6,201 nt of DNA from the NCBI GenBank assembly GCA_035541775.1, contig DATKMP010000080.1:1-6201 (forward strand). The letters are read 5' to 3'. The position numbers and the translations under genes are program-made. Within the stretch, counting starts at the first letter, position 1. Every line of letters starts with the position of its first letter. Of this stretch, positions 1 through 5,653 are shown piece by piece. The stretch comes from DATKMP01 sp035541775. GTDB lineage: Bacteria; Bacteroidota; Ignavibacteria; UBA10030. Below the pieces are notes generated by a model, which was not told the origin of the DNA, did no database searches, and saw only the letters and a list, made by a program, of their open reading frames with translations.

Positions 1-1
1 A

Positions 2-352
2 GATGAATCGTACGCCGAAGAGGATGGTTTGTTTTCGTACGCGAATCAACGGCATGTTGTTCCGGTCTCTCCGAACAGCTTTTACGCTCATTTGCGCGTT
101 ATTGCGCTGGGATTAAAAGGATTGCAGATCGAACGCAGCGCCAAAGAAATTTTTCAAAATCTTTCGCGTTTGGATTCTGAACTTCAAAAATTTTCCGATT
201 TATTTGGAACACTCGGAAGTCAACTCAATAATGCAAAAAATAATTTCGATAAAGCCAACATACAATTAACCGGATTAACAGAAAAGTTTAAAATTGTCCA
301 GAATTTACCAGAAACTCATAATCCAAACCAGATAGAAGCATCCAATCCATGA
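2..352 (+). CDS. rmuC: RmuC-family protein, C-terminal fragment (5' end outside window)
   Basis: This is the last 116 codons of a gene whose start lies left of the window; the frame is open from base 2 to the TGA at 350-352. The stretch VPVSPNSFYAHLRVIALGLK followed by GLQIERSAKEI is the conserved end of the RmuC nuclease-like domain. It is followed by a charged, heptad-like helical tail (roughly fragment residues 50-95, LSRLDSELQKF... onward) that looks like coiled coil, then a polar, Asn/Pro-rich end. RmuC proteins are membrane-anchored or cytoplasmic coiled-coil proteins with a PD-(D/E)XK-related fold, linked genetically to limiting DNA inversions and recombination; the biochemical activity is poorly defined. 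Catalytic residues and any N-terminal membrane anchor would lie upstream and cannot be checked. A TTG at 29 could act as a start by rule, but the conserved sequence makes it internal. Family assignment is fairly secure; function is taken from the family. Confidence 0.85.
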   Translation, partial: DESYAEEDGLFSYANQRHVVPVSPNSFYAHLRVIALGLKGLQIERSAKEIFQNLSRLDSELQKFSDLFGTLGSQLNNAKNNFDKANIQLTGLTEKFKIVQNLPETHNPNQIEASNP

Positions 353-377
353 TCTCGAATTTCCGCAGCTTGCATTT

Positions 378-406
378 TTATTTACGATTTATAATATTAA
401 TATAAT
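378..406 (+). promoter_or_regulatory. Putative sigma70-type promoter for the 445-1218 gene
   Basis: The spacer between the RmuC stop and the next gene is strongly AT-rich and contains two perfect TATAAT hexamers, at 390-395 and 401-406. The second has a weak -35 candidate, TTATTT at 378-383, with a 17-nt gap, which would put the transcript start near 413 and leave a leader of about 30 nt before the ATG at 445. The first lacks a well-spaced -35 (TTGCAT at 370-375 is only 14 nt away). AT-rich spacers yield such boxes by chance, and the sigma-factor consensus of this organism is unknown. Confidence 0.4.
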
Positions 407-433
407 CTAACTTACTACTGCCACCACACTAAT

Positions 434-438
434 GGAGG
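434..438 (+). promoter_or_regulatory. Strong Shine-Dalgarno site for the 445-1218 gene
   Basis: GGAGG lies 6 nt before the ATG at 445. It is the best ribosome binding site in the window and fixes the start of this membrane protein. Confidence 0.8.
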
Positions 439-444
439 TTCATT

Positions 445-1218
445 ATGTCAACCAGTACACACCATGAAGCAAAATTGCAATGGAAGTGGGTCATACTATC
501 TGTTATTGCAGGTCTTCTTATTGTCGGTGCATCGTATTTTATTGTTGCGCCGACATTTCATAGCCCGCAGGTTCAAGCGTTGGTCATGCTTGTGGGATTT
601 ATTGTCACCGGAGTTATTATCGGTTATTTTTCACCCGGCATAACCATCAACGAAGCGACAGTCGGTGGCGCACTTGTAATGGTGATTATGTTGTTGATGC
701 TGTTGTTTCTTAAACCGGAAATTGGATTTTCGGCGTCGATTAATTTATTGCTGCTCATTCTTGGCGTCGCATTTTCATGGGTTGGCGGATGGGCAGGGGA
801 AAAGTTGCAAGGTGATCCGAATAATCCGGAAGAAATCACAAAAAAATTCCAGTGGAAATGGGTTGTTGTCGGCGTGATTATCGGATTTGCCTTGAATGTT
901 CTGATTGTATTTCTGTTATCGGCATTAGTTCCTGTGCTCATACTCAAATTTGCATTTTCAGGATTCATTATCAGTTTTATTGTCACCGGATTTATCGTTG
1001 GATATAAATCGCCCGGTGAAACGATCAAAGAACCGGCGCTTGCAGGTGTGCTGGCCGTTGTGCTCGATTGGATATTTTTAAATTTCATGATTAAACTGCA
1101 TGTTCCGACGACATATTTGATTGTTGGTCTGGTCCTCGGATTTTTGCTTGCCTTTTTTGGCGCTTGGTTTGGAGAATGGTATCAAGCAAGCGTCGAGAAA
1201 AAAACACCGACTGCATAA
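445..1218 (+). CDS. Unrecognised 8-helix membrane protein made of two tandem 4-helix repeats
   Basis: I do not recognise a named family. The 257-residue product is almost wholly hydrophobic, with about eight membrane helices (roughly residues 16-36, 44-62, 73-90, 98-117, then 140-163, 165-187, 198-216, 223-243). The two halves are homologous: QWKW at 12-15 recurs at 136-139, FIVTGVIIGYFSPG (52-65) matches FIVTGFIVGYKSPG (178-191), and GGWAGEKLQ (114-122) matches GAWFGEWYQ (239-247), a steady offset of 124-126 residues. Four helices per half means the halves lie parallel in the membrane. The Lys-bearing segments (before each QWKW, the SPG loops and the C-terminal EKK) all fall on one side, probably cytoplasmic by the positive-inside rule. 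There is no signal peptide and no charged residue pattern diagnostic of a transporter. It has its own strong ribosome site and terminator, so it is probably a single-gene transcript. Start ATG 445 is fixed by GGAGG. Gene reality is near certain; function is unknown. Confidence 0.9.
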   Translation: MSTSTHHEAKLQWKWVILSVIAGLLIVGASYFIVAPTFHSPQVQALVMLVGFIVTGVIIGYFSPGITINEATVGGALVMVIMLLMLLFLKPEIGFSASINLLLLILGVAFSWVGGWAGEKLQGDPNNPEEITKKFQWKWVVVGVIIGFALNVLIVFLLSALVPVLILKFAFSGFIISFIVTGFIVGYKSPGETIKEPALAGVLAVVLDWIFLNFMIKLHVPTTYLIVGLVLGFLLAFFGAWFGEWYQASVEKKTPTA

Positions 1219-1243
1219 CGTTCAAATAAACTCGACTATGTTC

Positions 1244-1278
1244 AAGCCCTTTCAAAAAATTTTTGGAAGGGCTTTTTT
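1244..1278 (+). terminator. Rho-independent terminator after the membrane-protein gene
   Basis: The arm at 1244-1257, beginning AAGCCCTTTC, pairs with 1261-1274, ending AAGGGCTT, as a 14-bp stem with one G-T wobble and a 3-nt loop. A run of six T residues follows at 1273-1278. It lies 26 nt past the TAA at 1216-1218 and separates this transcript from the pfkA cluster. The A-tract/T-tract inner stem means it could also work partly on the opposite strand, but no minus-strand gene needs it. Confidence 0.9.
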
Positions 1279-1284
1279 GTTCCT

Positions 1285-1296
1285 CATTCCGGAATG
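1285..1296. repeat. 12-bp perfect palindrome upstream of pfkA, possible operator
   Basis: CATTCCGGAATG reads the same on both strands. It lies between the preceding terminator and pfkA, and its GGAAT half-site is repeated directly at 1296-1300 in the form GGAAT. With the tentative -10 box at 1318-1323 it would sit at or just upstream of the -35 position, a usual place for a repressor or activator site. A regulatory role is inference from position only. Confidence 0.35.
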
Positions 1297-1323
1297 GAAT
1301 CCTTTTAAAGTTTTTCATATATT
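1295..1323 (+). promoter_or_regulatory. Tentative promoter for the pfkA cluster
   Basis: The only spacer between the terminator at 1278 and pfkA must hold the promoter if the cluster is transcribed independently. The best -10 candidate is TATATT at 1318-1323. The hexamer 17 nt upstream, TGGAAT at 1295-1300, is a poor -35 match, so either an activator or a non-standard consensus would be needed. Confidence 0.25.
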
Positions 1324-1356
1324 ACCATTGAACAGTATGTATAGGGAGAAATGTAA

Positions 1357-2457
1357 ATGAAAAATAAATTGAGACGAATTGGAATATTAACCGGCGGCGG
1401 CGATTGCCCCGGCCTTAATGCAGTTATACGAAGTATTGCCAAACCGGCGATTACACAGTTTGGCGCAACAATTATCGGTGTCCTGGATGGCTTTGAAGGA
1501 TTGGTCGAAGGGCGTATGCGCGAGCTGACGCCCAAAGATGTCGGCGGCATTGTCAATGTCGGCGGAACAATTCTCGGCACGTCGAACAAAGGGAATCCAT
1601 TTCAATTTCCCGTGGATACGCCCCAAGGAATTGAAATATTGGATTATTCCCAGCATGCAATTCAAAATTATCGCGACTGGAATCTTGATGCACTAATTGC
1701 CATTGGCGGCGATGGCACGATGCACATTGTCGATAAGTTCACAGAGTTAGGGTTGAATTTTATCGGCGTGCCGAAAACGATTGACAACGATCTTTCGGCA
1801 ACAGATACGACCTTCGGATACGATTCCGCAGTTTCGGTCGCGGCAGAAGCGATCGATCGTTTGCACACCACTGCATCGGCACACCATCGGGTTATGATTG
1901 TCGAAGTGATGGGACGCTATGCCGGATGGATTGCACTCGGGGCAGGGATTGCCGGCGGTGCCGATATGATTTTGATTCCGGAAATTCCATTTCAATGGGA
2001 AAAAGTTTATGAACATGTATTGTTGCGAGGCAAACGCGGCAACCGATTCAGCATTATTTGTGTCGCTGAAGGTGCAAAGCCCGCAGAAGGTGCGCAGGTG
2101 GTAAAAGAAATGGATAAAAAGCGCACCGATCCTGTGCGGCTCGGCGGCATTGCAGAATTTATTGCCAAAAAAATTGATGAAGCCACAGGATTAGAAACGC
2201 GAGCCGTTGTGCTGGGCCACGTTCTTCGCGGCGGAAGCCCGACGGCGTACGATCGCATCCTCGCAACGCGCTATGGTGCGATGGCATTGACCTTAGCCGC
2301 CGAAGGAAAATTCGGACAGATGGTGAGCTTGCGCGGCACGGAAGTTACTGCTGTTCCGGTGAAAGAAGCTATTTTAAACCTCCGCACAGTGCCATTGGAT
2401 TCTCAATTGATCCAAGCTGCGCGAGCTGTCGGCACTGCATTCGGCGACGATCTGTAA
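1357..2457 (+). CDS. pfkA: 6-phosphofructokinase, group III type (ATP- or PPi-dependent)
   Basis: A cytoplasmic enzyme that phosphorylates fructose 6-phosphate to fructose 1,6-bisphosphate in glycolysis. The 366-residue chain is slightly longer than the 320-residue E. coli enzyme. Visible landmarks: GGGDCPGLN at 13-21 (nucleotide loop), GGDGT at 117-121, TIDND at 141-145 with catalytic Asp143 (E. coli Asp127), MGR at 185-187, the AEG acid Glu238, and HVLRGG at 288-293 followed by YDR at 298-300 for substrate phosphate binding. The residues that decide the phosphoryl donor are Gly120 (E. coli Gly104) and Lys140 (E. coli Gly124). PPi enzymes usually have Asp plus Lys and classical ATP enzymes Gly plus Gly, so this is the mixed Gly/Lys type, which in several studied cases uses ATP. 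GGGDC and VPKTIDND are typical of group III. Start ATG 1357 has GGGAG at 1344-1348, 8 nt away. First gene of the cluster; aat follows after 14 nt. The donor is uncertain, the family is not. Confidence 0.97.
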   Translation: MKNKLRRIGILTGGGDCPGLNAVIRSIAKPAITQFGATIIGVLDGFEGLVEGRMRELTPKDVGGIVNVGGTILGTSNKGNPFQFPVDTPQGIEILDYSQHAIQNYRDWNLDALIAIGGDGTMHIVDKFTELGLNFIGVPKTIDNDLSATDTTFGYDSAVSVAAEAIDRLHTTASAHHRVMIVEVMGRYAGWIALGAGIAGGADMILIPEIPFQWEKVYEHVLLRGKRGNRFSIICVAEGAKPAEGAQVVKEMDKKRTDPVRLGGIAEFIAKKIDEATGLETRAVVLGHVLRGGSPTAYDRILATRYGAMALTLAAEGKFGQMVSLRGTEVTAVPVKEAILNLRTVPLDSQLIQAARAVGTAFGDDL

Positions 2458-2471
2458 TTTTCGTTTTTGTT

Positions 2472-3071
2472 ATGCAGCCGCGCAATCAACAGCAGCAAAG
2501 CATCGATCCACAATTTTTGTTGACGGCGTACTGCAGCGGATATTTTCCAATGGCGGACTCCGAGACCGGAGCCATAAGCTGGTATTCGCCCGATCCGCGA
2601 ACGATTTTTGAATTGAATGAGTTTAGAATTCCCCGCAGTTTAAAACTCACGATCAAAAAACACGTATTCGATATTCGAATTAATCAACAATTTGAAGAAG
2701 TGATGCGCGGATGTGCCGACCGTGCCGAAACGTGGATCTCAGAACCGATCATCCGAAGCTATGTTGCATTGCATCGGATGGGCTTCGGCCACAGCGTGGA
2801 AACATGGCGCGATGGCAGCTTGGTTGGCGGTTTGTACGGCGTTGCGATCAACGGAGCCTTCTTCGGCGAATCGATGTTCAGCCGTGAACGCGATGCCTCG
2901 AAAGTCGCTTTGGCATATTTAGTCGAGCGTCTTTGTGAACGCCGGTATTCCTTGCTCGATACGCAATATCTTACGCCGCATCTTGCGCGGTTCGGCGCGA
3001 AAGAAATTCCGCGTGAAGAGTATCTGCATCGTCTTGAGCAGACGTTGCAACAACACTGTACATTTATTTAA
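2472..3071 (+). CDS. aat: Leucyl/phenylalanyl-tRNA--protein transferase
   Basis: A cytoplasmic enzyme that moves Leu or Phe from aminoacyl-tRNA to proteins with N-terminal Arg or Lys, creating a destabilising N-terminus read by ClpS and ClpAP (bacterial N-degron pathway). The 199 residues hold the family landmarks in order: GYFPMA at 23-28, WYSPDPRTIF at 37-46, the TWI segment near 87-89, GHSVETW at 106-112, GLYGVAINGAFFGESMF at 120-136, DTQYLTPHL at 163-171 (DTQ where the E. coli enzyme has DCQ) and EIPREEYL at 178-185. The chain is shorter than E. coli Aat (234 aa), mainly at the N-terminus. Start ATG 2472 is chosen because the next in-frame ATG (2550) would remove GYFP. No Shine-Dalgarno-like sequence is visible in the T-rich 14 nt after the pfkA stop, so translation probably depends on coupling to pfkA or on a leader-independent mode. 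purC follows after 12 nt. Confidence 0.95.
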   Translation: MQPRNQQQQSIDPQFLLTAYCSGYFPMADSETGAISWYSPDPRTIFELNEFRIPRSLKLTIKKHVFDIRINQQFEEVMRGCADRAETWISEPIIRSYVALHRMGFGHSVETWRDGSLVGGLYGVAINGAFFGESMFSRERDASKVALAYLVERLCERRYSLLDTQYLTPHLARFGAKEIPREEYLHRLEQTLQQHCTFI

Positions 3072-3074
3072 AGG
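3071..3074 (+). promoter_or_regulatory. Shine-Dalgarno-like site for purC overlapping the aat stop
   Basis: AAGG shares its first base with the TAA stop of aat (3069-3071) and stands 9 nt before the purC ATG at 3084. This arrangement favours translational coupling of purC to aat. Confidence 0.5.
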
Positions 3075-3083
3075 TAAAACGAG

Positions 3084-3998
3084 ATGTCCAACTTTTTGAG
3101 TGAACCTGTTGTTACACAAACTAATTTACCGGGACTGCATTTAAAAAACCGCGGCAAGGTACGCGATCTGTACGACTTCGGCGATTCGTTACTGATCGTG
3201 GCAACCGACCGCATCTCTGCGTTCGATGTGGTGATGAATGAAGGCATTCCGTTTAAAGGCAAAGTGCTGACTCAGATTTCTGATTTCTGGTTCGAACAAA
3301 CCAAACACATCGTGCCGAACCATTTGCGTTCTTCGATTGTGTACGATTTCCCGTCCGACTGTAGACCGTATTGGGATGTCTTGAACGACAGGTCGATGTG
3401 GGTAAAAAAAACGAAACCGTTGCCGGTGGAATGCATCGTGCGTGGATATCTTTCCGGTTCCGGCTGGATGGAATATCAAAAACAAAAAAGTGTTTGCGGC
3501 ATCACACTGCGGGATGGATTGCTGGAGTCGTCAAAATTATCCGAACCGATTTTCACGCCGACAACAAAAGAAGATGTCGGCAAGCATGATGAAAATATTT
3601 CGTTTGCTCAAATGATCAATCTCATCGGCAAAGAAGCTGCGGAAAAAGTCCGTGCGTTATCGATTGCGGTTTATTCTTACGGCGCAGCGTATGCAGAAAC
3701 GAAAGGCATCATTATTGCTGATACGAAATTTGAATTCGGACTGGATGAAAACGAAAATATTATTTTGATTGATGAAGTGCTGACGCCGGATTCTTCCCGT
3801 TTCTGGCCTCGTGATCGATATCAAGCCGGTCGCGGACAGGAAAGTTACGACAAACAATTTGTCCGCGATTATTTACTTTCGATCGACTTCAATAAAAAAC
3901 CGCCTGCACCCAAATTGCCGGATGATGTTGTTTTTAAAACATCGGCATTGTATCTTGAAGCGCTGAAAAAATTAAGCGGGCGTGAATTGATTTCTTGA
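3084..3998 (+). CDS. purC: Phosphoribosylaminoimidazole-succinocarboxamide (SAICAR) synthase
   Basis: This cytoplasmic ligase uses ATP to join CAIR and L-aspartate to form SAICAR in de novo purine synthesis. The 304-residue chain is the long form, like yeast Ade1 and unlike the about 237-residue E. coli PurC. Landmarks: GKVRDLY at 24-30 (ATP-binding strand-loop), TDRISAFD at 41-48, the first family signature LPVECIVRGYLSGSGW at 113-128, FTPTTKEDVGKHDENIS at 157-173, the second signature IADTKFEFG at 211-219, and LIDEVLTPDSSRFWP at 228-242. The C-terminal part, about residues 255-304, is the extra segment of the long class. The start ATG at 3084 has AAGG upstream. It sits 12 nt after aat, and no other purine gene is in the window, so its regulation with the purine pathway is not evident here. 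The TGA stop is followed by a 74-nt gap before the Mrp gene. No odd residues seen. Confidence 0.97.
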   Translation: MSNFLSEPVVTQTNLPGLHLKNRGKVRDLYDFGDSLLIVATDRISAFDVVMNEGIPFKGKVLTQISDFWFEQTKHIVPNHLRSSIVYDFPSDCRPYWDVLNDRSMWVKKTKPLPVECIVRGYLSGSGWMEYQKQKSVCGITLRDGLLESSKLSEPIFTPTTKEDVGKHDENISFAQMINLIGKEAAEKVRALSIAVYSYGAAYAETKGIIIADTKFEFGLDENENIILIDEVLTPDSSRFWPRDRYQAGRGQESYDKQFVRDYLLSIDFNKKPPAPKLPDDVVFKTSALYLEALKKLSGRELIS

Positions 3999-4072
3999 AA
4001 ATGGAACTTGCCGCATCTGTGGCGCGTTGTGAAGTGAAACAGTGTACCGTCATTATCTAAAAAAGAATTTGT

Positions 4073-5167
4073 ATGTTGAAATTATCTGAAGAAAATATTT
4101 ATCAAGCGTTACGTGTCGTCATGGATCCCGATTTGCATCGGGACATCGTGGCGTTAGGATTTGTCAAAAATCTTTCGATCGCGGAAAACGATCTTAAATT
4201 CGATTTGCAACTGACGACGCCGGCGTGCCCTGTGCGTGACCGATTTAAAGCTGAATGCGAAAAAGCCATTCGCAGCATGATCGCTGGTGTAGGAAAAATC
4301 GATATTACCATGACGGCAAGTGTGCAGCGCAATACGCATGCCCAGAAGGACAATCTTCTGCCGGGCGTGAAGAATACCATTGCCATTGCAAGCGGCAAGG
4401 GCGGCGTCGGCAAATCGACTATTGCGGTGAATCTTGCAGTGGCCTTGGCGATGGAAGGCGCAAAGGTCGGATTATTGGATGCGGATGTCTATGGCCCAAG
4501 TGCGCCGTTGATGTTTGGAATTCACGAGCGCCCGAAAGTTATCGACAGTAAATTGCAGCCGCTGGAACGATACGGCGTTAAGGTCATGTCGATTGGGTTC
4601 TTGGTCGATCCGATGGAAGCAGTGATTTGGCGCGGACCAATGGCGAGCGGCGCAGTGAAACAATTTATGTCCGATGTCAACTGGGGCGATTTAGATTATC
4701 TGGTATTCGATTTGCCGCCGGGAACCGGCGATATTCAATTAACGCTGGTGCAAACGATTCCTTTGACAGGCGCGGTCATTGTAACGACGCCGCAGGATGT
4801 TGCGCTTGCCGATGTTCGTAAGGGTTTAATGATGTTCAACAAAGTGAATGTACCGCTGCTCGGCATCATTGAAAACATGAGTTATTTTCTATGCAGCCAT
4901 TGCGGACAGCGCGAAAATATTTTCGATAACGGCGGCGGCAAACGAACGGCCGAAGAACTCGCCGTCCCTTTTCTTGGTGAAATTCCTATTGATACAAACA
5001 TTCGTATCGGTGGTGATAACGGTGAGCCGATTGTTTCGGGAAATGCAGCATCGCCACAAGCAATAGTATTTCGCGAAACTGCGAGAAACCTTGCAGCGCA
5101 AATCAGTATTCACTATCAAGGTACGCCGCAACTGCCGAACATTGAAATTCTTCTGCCGAAGAACTAA
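4073..5167 (+). CDS. mrp: Mrp/ApbC-family iron-sulfur cluster carrier ATPase
   Basis: A cytoplasmic P-loop NTPase of the Mrp/NBP35 family that binds and transfers Fe-S clusters to apoproteins. The 364-residue chain shows both standard parts. Residues about 5-80 form the MIP18-like (DUF59) domain with DPDLHRDIVALGFV (18-31) and the conserved TTPACP (48-53, Cys52). Residues about 100-345 form the ATPase: deviant Walker A GKGGVGKST at 108-116 with the extra lysine Lys109 typical of the MinD/Mrp class, DADVYGPS at 136-143, and DLPPGTGD at 213-220. The cluster-binding CSHC pair is Cys274/Cys277, followed by the family's GGG-K segment (287-290). The start ATG at 4073 gives a complete DUF59 domain; only A-rich sequence, no clear Shine-Dalgarno, precedes it. 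The NifU-domain gene begins 2 nt after the stop, so the two are almost certainly co-translated and probably cooperate in cluster assembly or delivery. Names in use include mrp and apbC. Confidence 0.96.
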   Translation: MLKLSEENIYQALRVVMDPDLHRDIVALGFVKNLSIAENDLKFDLQLTTPACPVRDRFKAECEKAIRSMIAGVGKIDITMTASVQRNTHAQKDNLLPGVKNTIAIASGKGGVGKSTIAVNLAVALAMEGAKVGLLDADVYGPSAPLMFGIHERPKVIDSKLQPLERYGVKVMSIGFLVDPMEAVIWRGPMASGAVKQFMSDVNWGDLDYLVFDLPPGTGDIQLTLVQTIPLTGAVIVTTPQDVALADVRKGLMMFNKVNVPLLGIIENMSYFLCSHCGQRENIFDNGGGKRTAEELAVPFLGEIPIDTNIRIGGDNGEPIVSGNAASPQAIVFRETARNLAAQISIHYQGTPQLPNIEILLPKN

Positions 5168-5169
5168 CG

Positions 5170-5400
5170 ATGTCGAGTCCGGGACAAATAGAAGCAACGC
5201 TTCAGAAAATTCGCCCGTTCCTGCAAGTCGATGGAGGCGATGTTCAGCTTGCGCGTATCAGCGACGAAGGAATTGTTGAAGTTCGTTTGCTCGGTACGTG
5301 TCTTACATGCCCAATGTCGATTATGACGTTGCGTGCCGGTATTGAACGCGCAATTTTTCTCGATCACACCGATGTCAAACGGGTCGAGCAAGTAAAATAA
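5170..5400 (+). CDS. Stand-alone NifU C-terminal-domain (Nfu-type) Fe-S scaffold
   Basis: A 76-residue protein consisting only of the NifU C-terminal (Nfu) domain, which binds an Fe-S cluster through a CxxC pair, usually at a dimer interface, and passes it to target proteins. Landmarks: LQKIRPFLQVDGGDVQL at 11-27 and the cluster site GTCLTCPMS at 42-50 with Cys44 and Cys47, followed by TLRAGIERAI at 53-62. It lacks the N-terminal IscU-like and ferredoxin-like parts of full NifU and the A-type domain of E. coli NfuA. The start ATG at 5170 lies 2 nt after the Mrp stop; no separate ribosome site is evident, so translational coupling is likely. This adjacency with an Fe-S carrier ATPase supports a shared role. 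In other genomes, similar short Nfu domains lie beside suf or mrp genes. The stop TAA at 5398-5400 ends the cluster; no strong terminator follows. Confidence 0.93.
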   Translation: MSSPGQIEATLQKIRPFLQVDGGDVQLARISDEGIVEVRLLGTCLTCPMSIMTLRAGIERAIFLDHTDVKRVEQVK

Positions 5401-5452
5401 ACCAATTCTCGTCCATTTTTCCCATCTGCTTATCACTGTTTAAAATACTATT

Positions 5453-5480
5453 TTGATTTTTACCAATTCACTTGTATCTT
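5453..5480 (+). promoter_or_regulatory. Tentative promoter for the propeller sensor gene
   Basis: TTGATT (5453-5458) and TATCTT (5475-5480) are spaced by 16 nt, an acceptable sigma70-type pair. It would give a leader of roughly 165 nt containing two of the inverted repeats described nearby. A weaker alternative is TTGTTC (5506-5511) with TATAGC (5528-5533), also 16 nt apart, whose -10 box falls inside the ATGTAT/ATACAT repeat. Neither is strong. Confidence 0.25.
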
Positions 5481-5524
5481 TCTGCAAGTTGAACCGGTCG
5501 TTTTTTTGTTCAACAGACTATCAA

Positions 5525-5541
5525 ATGTATAGCGAATACAT
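5525..5541. repeat. Operator-like inverted repeat ATGTAT-N5-ATACAT
   Basis: Perfect 6-bp half-sites separated by 5 nt (17 bp in all), in the spacer 113 nt upstream of the likely start at 5654. The dimensions fit a site for a dimeric helix-turn-helix regulator. There is no T-tract, so it is not a terminator. A binding role is inferred from symmetry and place only. Confidence 0.35.
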
Positions 5542-5653
5542 AAAAGTCGGTTTGCATTCCCTTCTGAAAAGAATCATCCAACTTCTGTGAGATATCAATG
5601 TTGCCCAAGCAATTGATTTTATGACAACCGTTCATTCACTTCGAAATATTACC

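Larger units (their letters stand above)
5401..5653. other. 253-nt T-rich intergenic region with three inverted repeats
   Basis: No gene or strong terminator is evident here. The region holds a weak AT hairpin (AAAAT/ATTTT, 5442-5454) before a short T-rich tract that might end the upstream transcript, a possible promoter, and three short inverted repeats: ACTTG/CAAGT (5470-5489), TTGAAC/GTTCAA (5489-5513, enclosing seven T residues) and ATGTAT/ATACAT (5525-5541). A start-stop reading frame of eight codons (5598-5624) overlaps the next gene's first in-frame ATG (5621). The length and structure suggest a regulated leader for the propeller gene; this is inference. Confidence 0.5.

Noticed and set aside
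624..1088. Long minus-strand open frame (154 codons) opposite the membrane protein
   Set aside because: It is a shadow of the + strand gene: Ser/Thr/Asn/Pro-rich product with no domain, no ribosome site, and full overlap with a gene that shows clear internal homology.
1121..1360. Plus-strand 79-codon frame bridging the membrane protein end and the pfkA start
   Set aside because: It reads through the terminator hairpin and overlaps both genes in another frame; its product has no recognisable features.
3189..3485. Minus-strand 98-codon frame inside purC, and similar antisense frames in pfkA and mrp
   Set aside because: They overlap highly conserved enzyme-coding sequence and give His/Arg-rich, featureless products typical of antisense shadows.
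4027..4059. Possible promoter in the purC-mrp gap (TTGTGA with TATCTA)
   Set aside because: The gap between the boxes is 21 nt, outside the usual 16-18, and the start point would fall at or inside the mrp start codon.
5489..5513. TTGAAC/GTTCAA hairpin considered as the terminator of the upstream cluster
   Set aside because: The T-run lies in the loop rather than after the stem, the stem is only 6 bp and AT-rich, and it sits about 90 nt past the last stop. Kept only as an inverted repeat.
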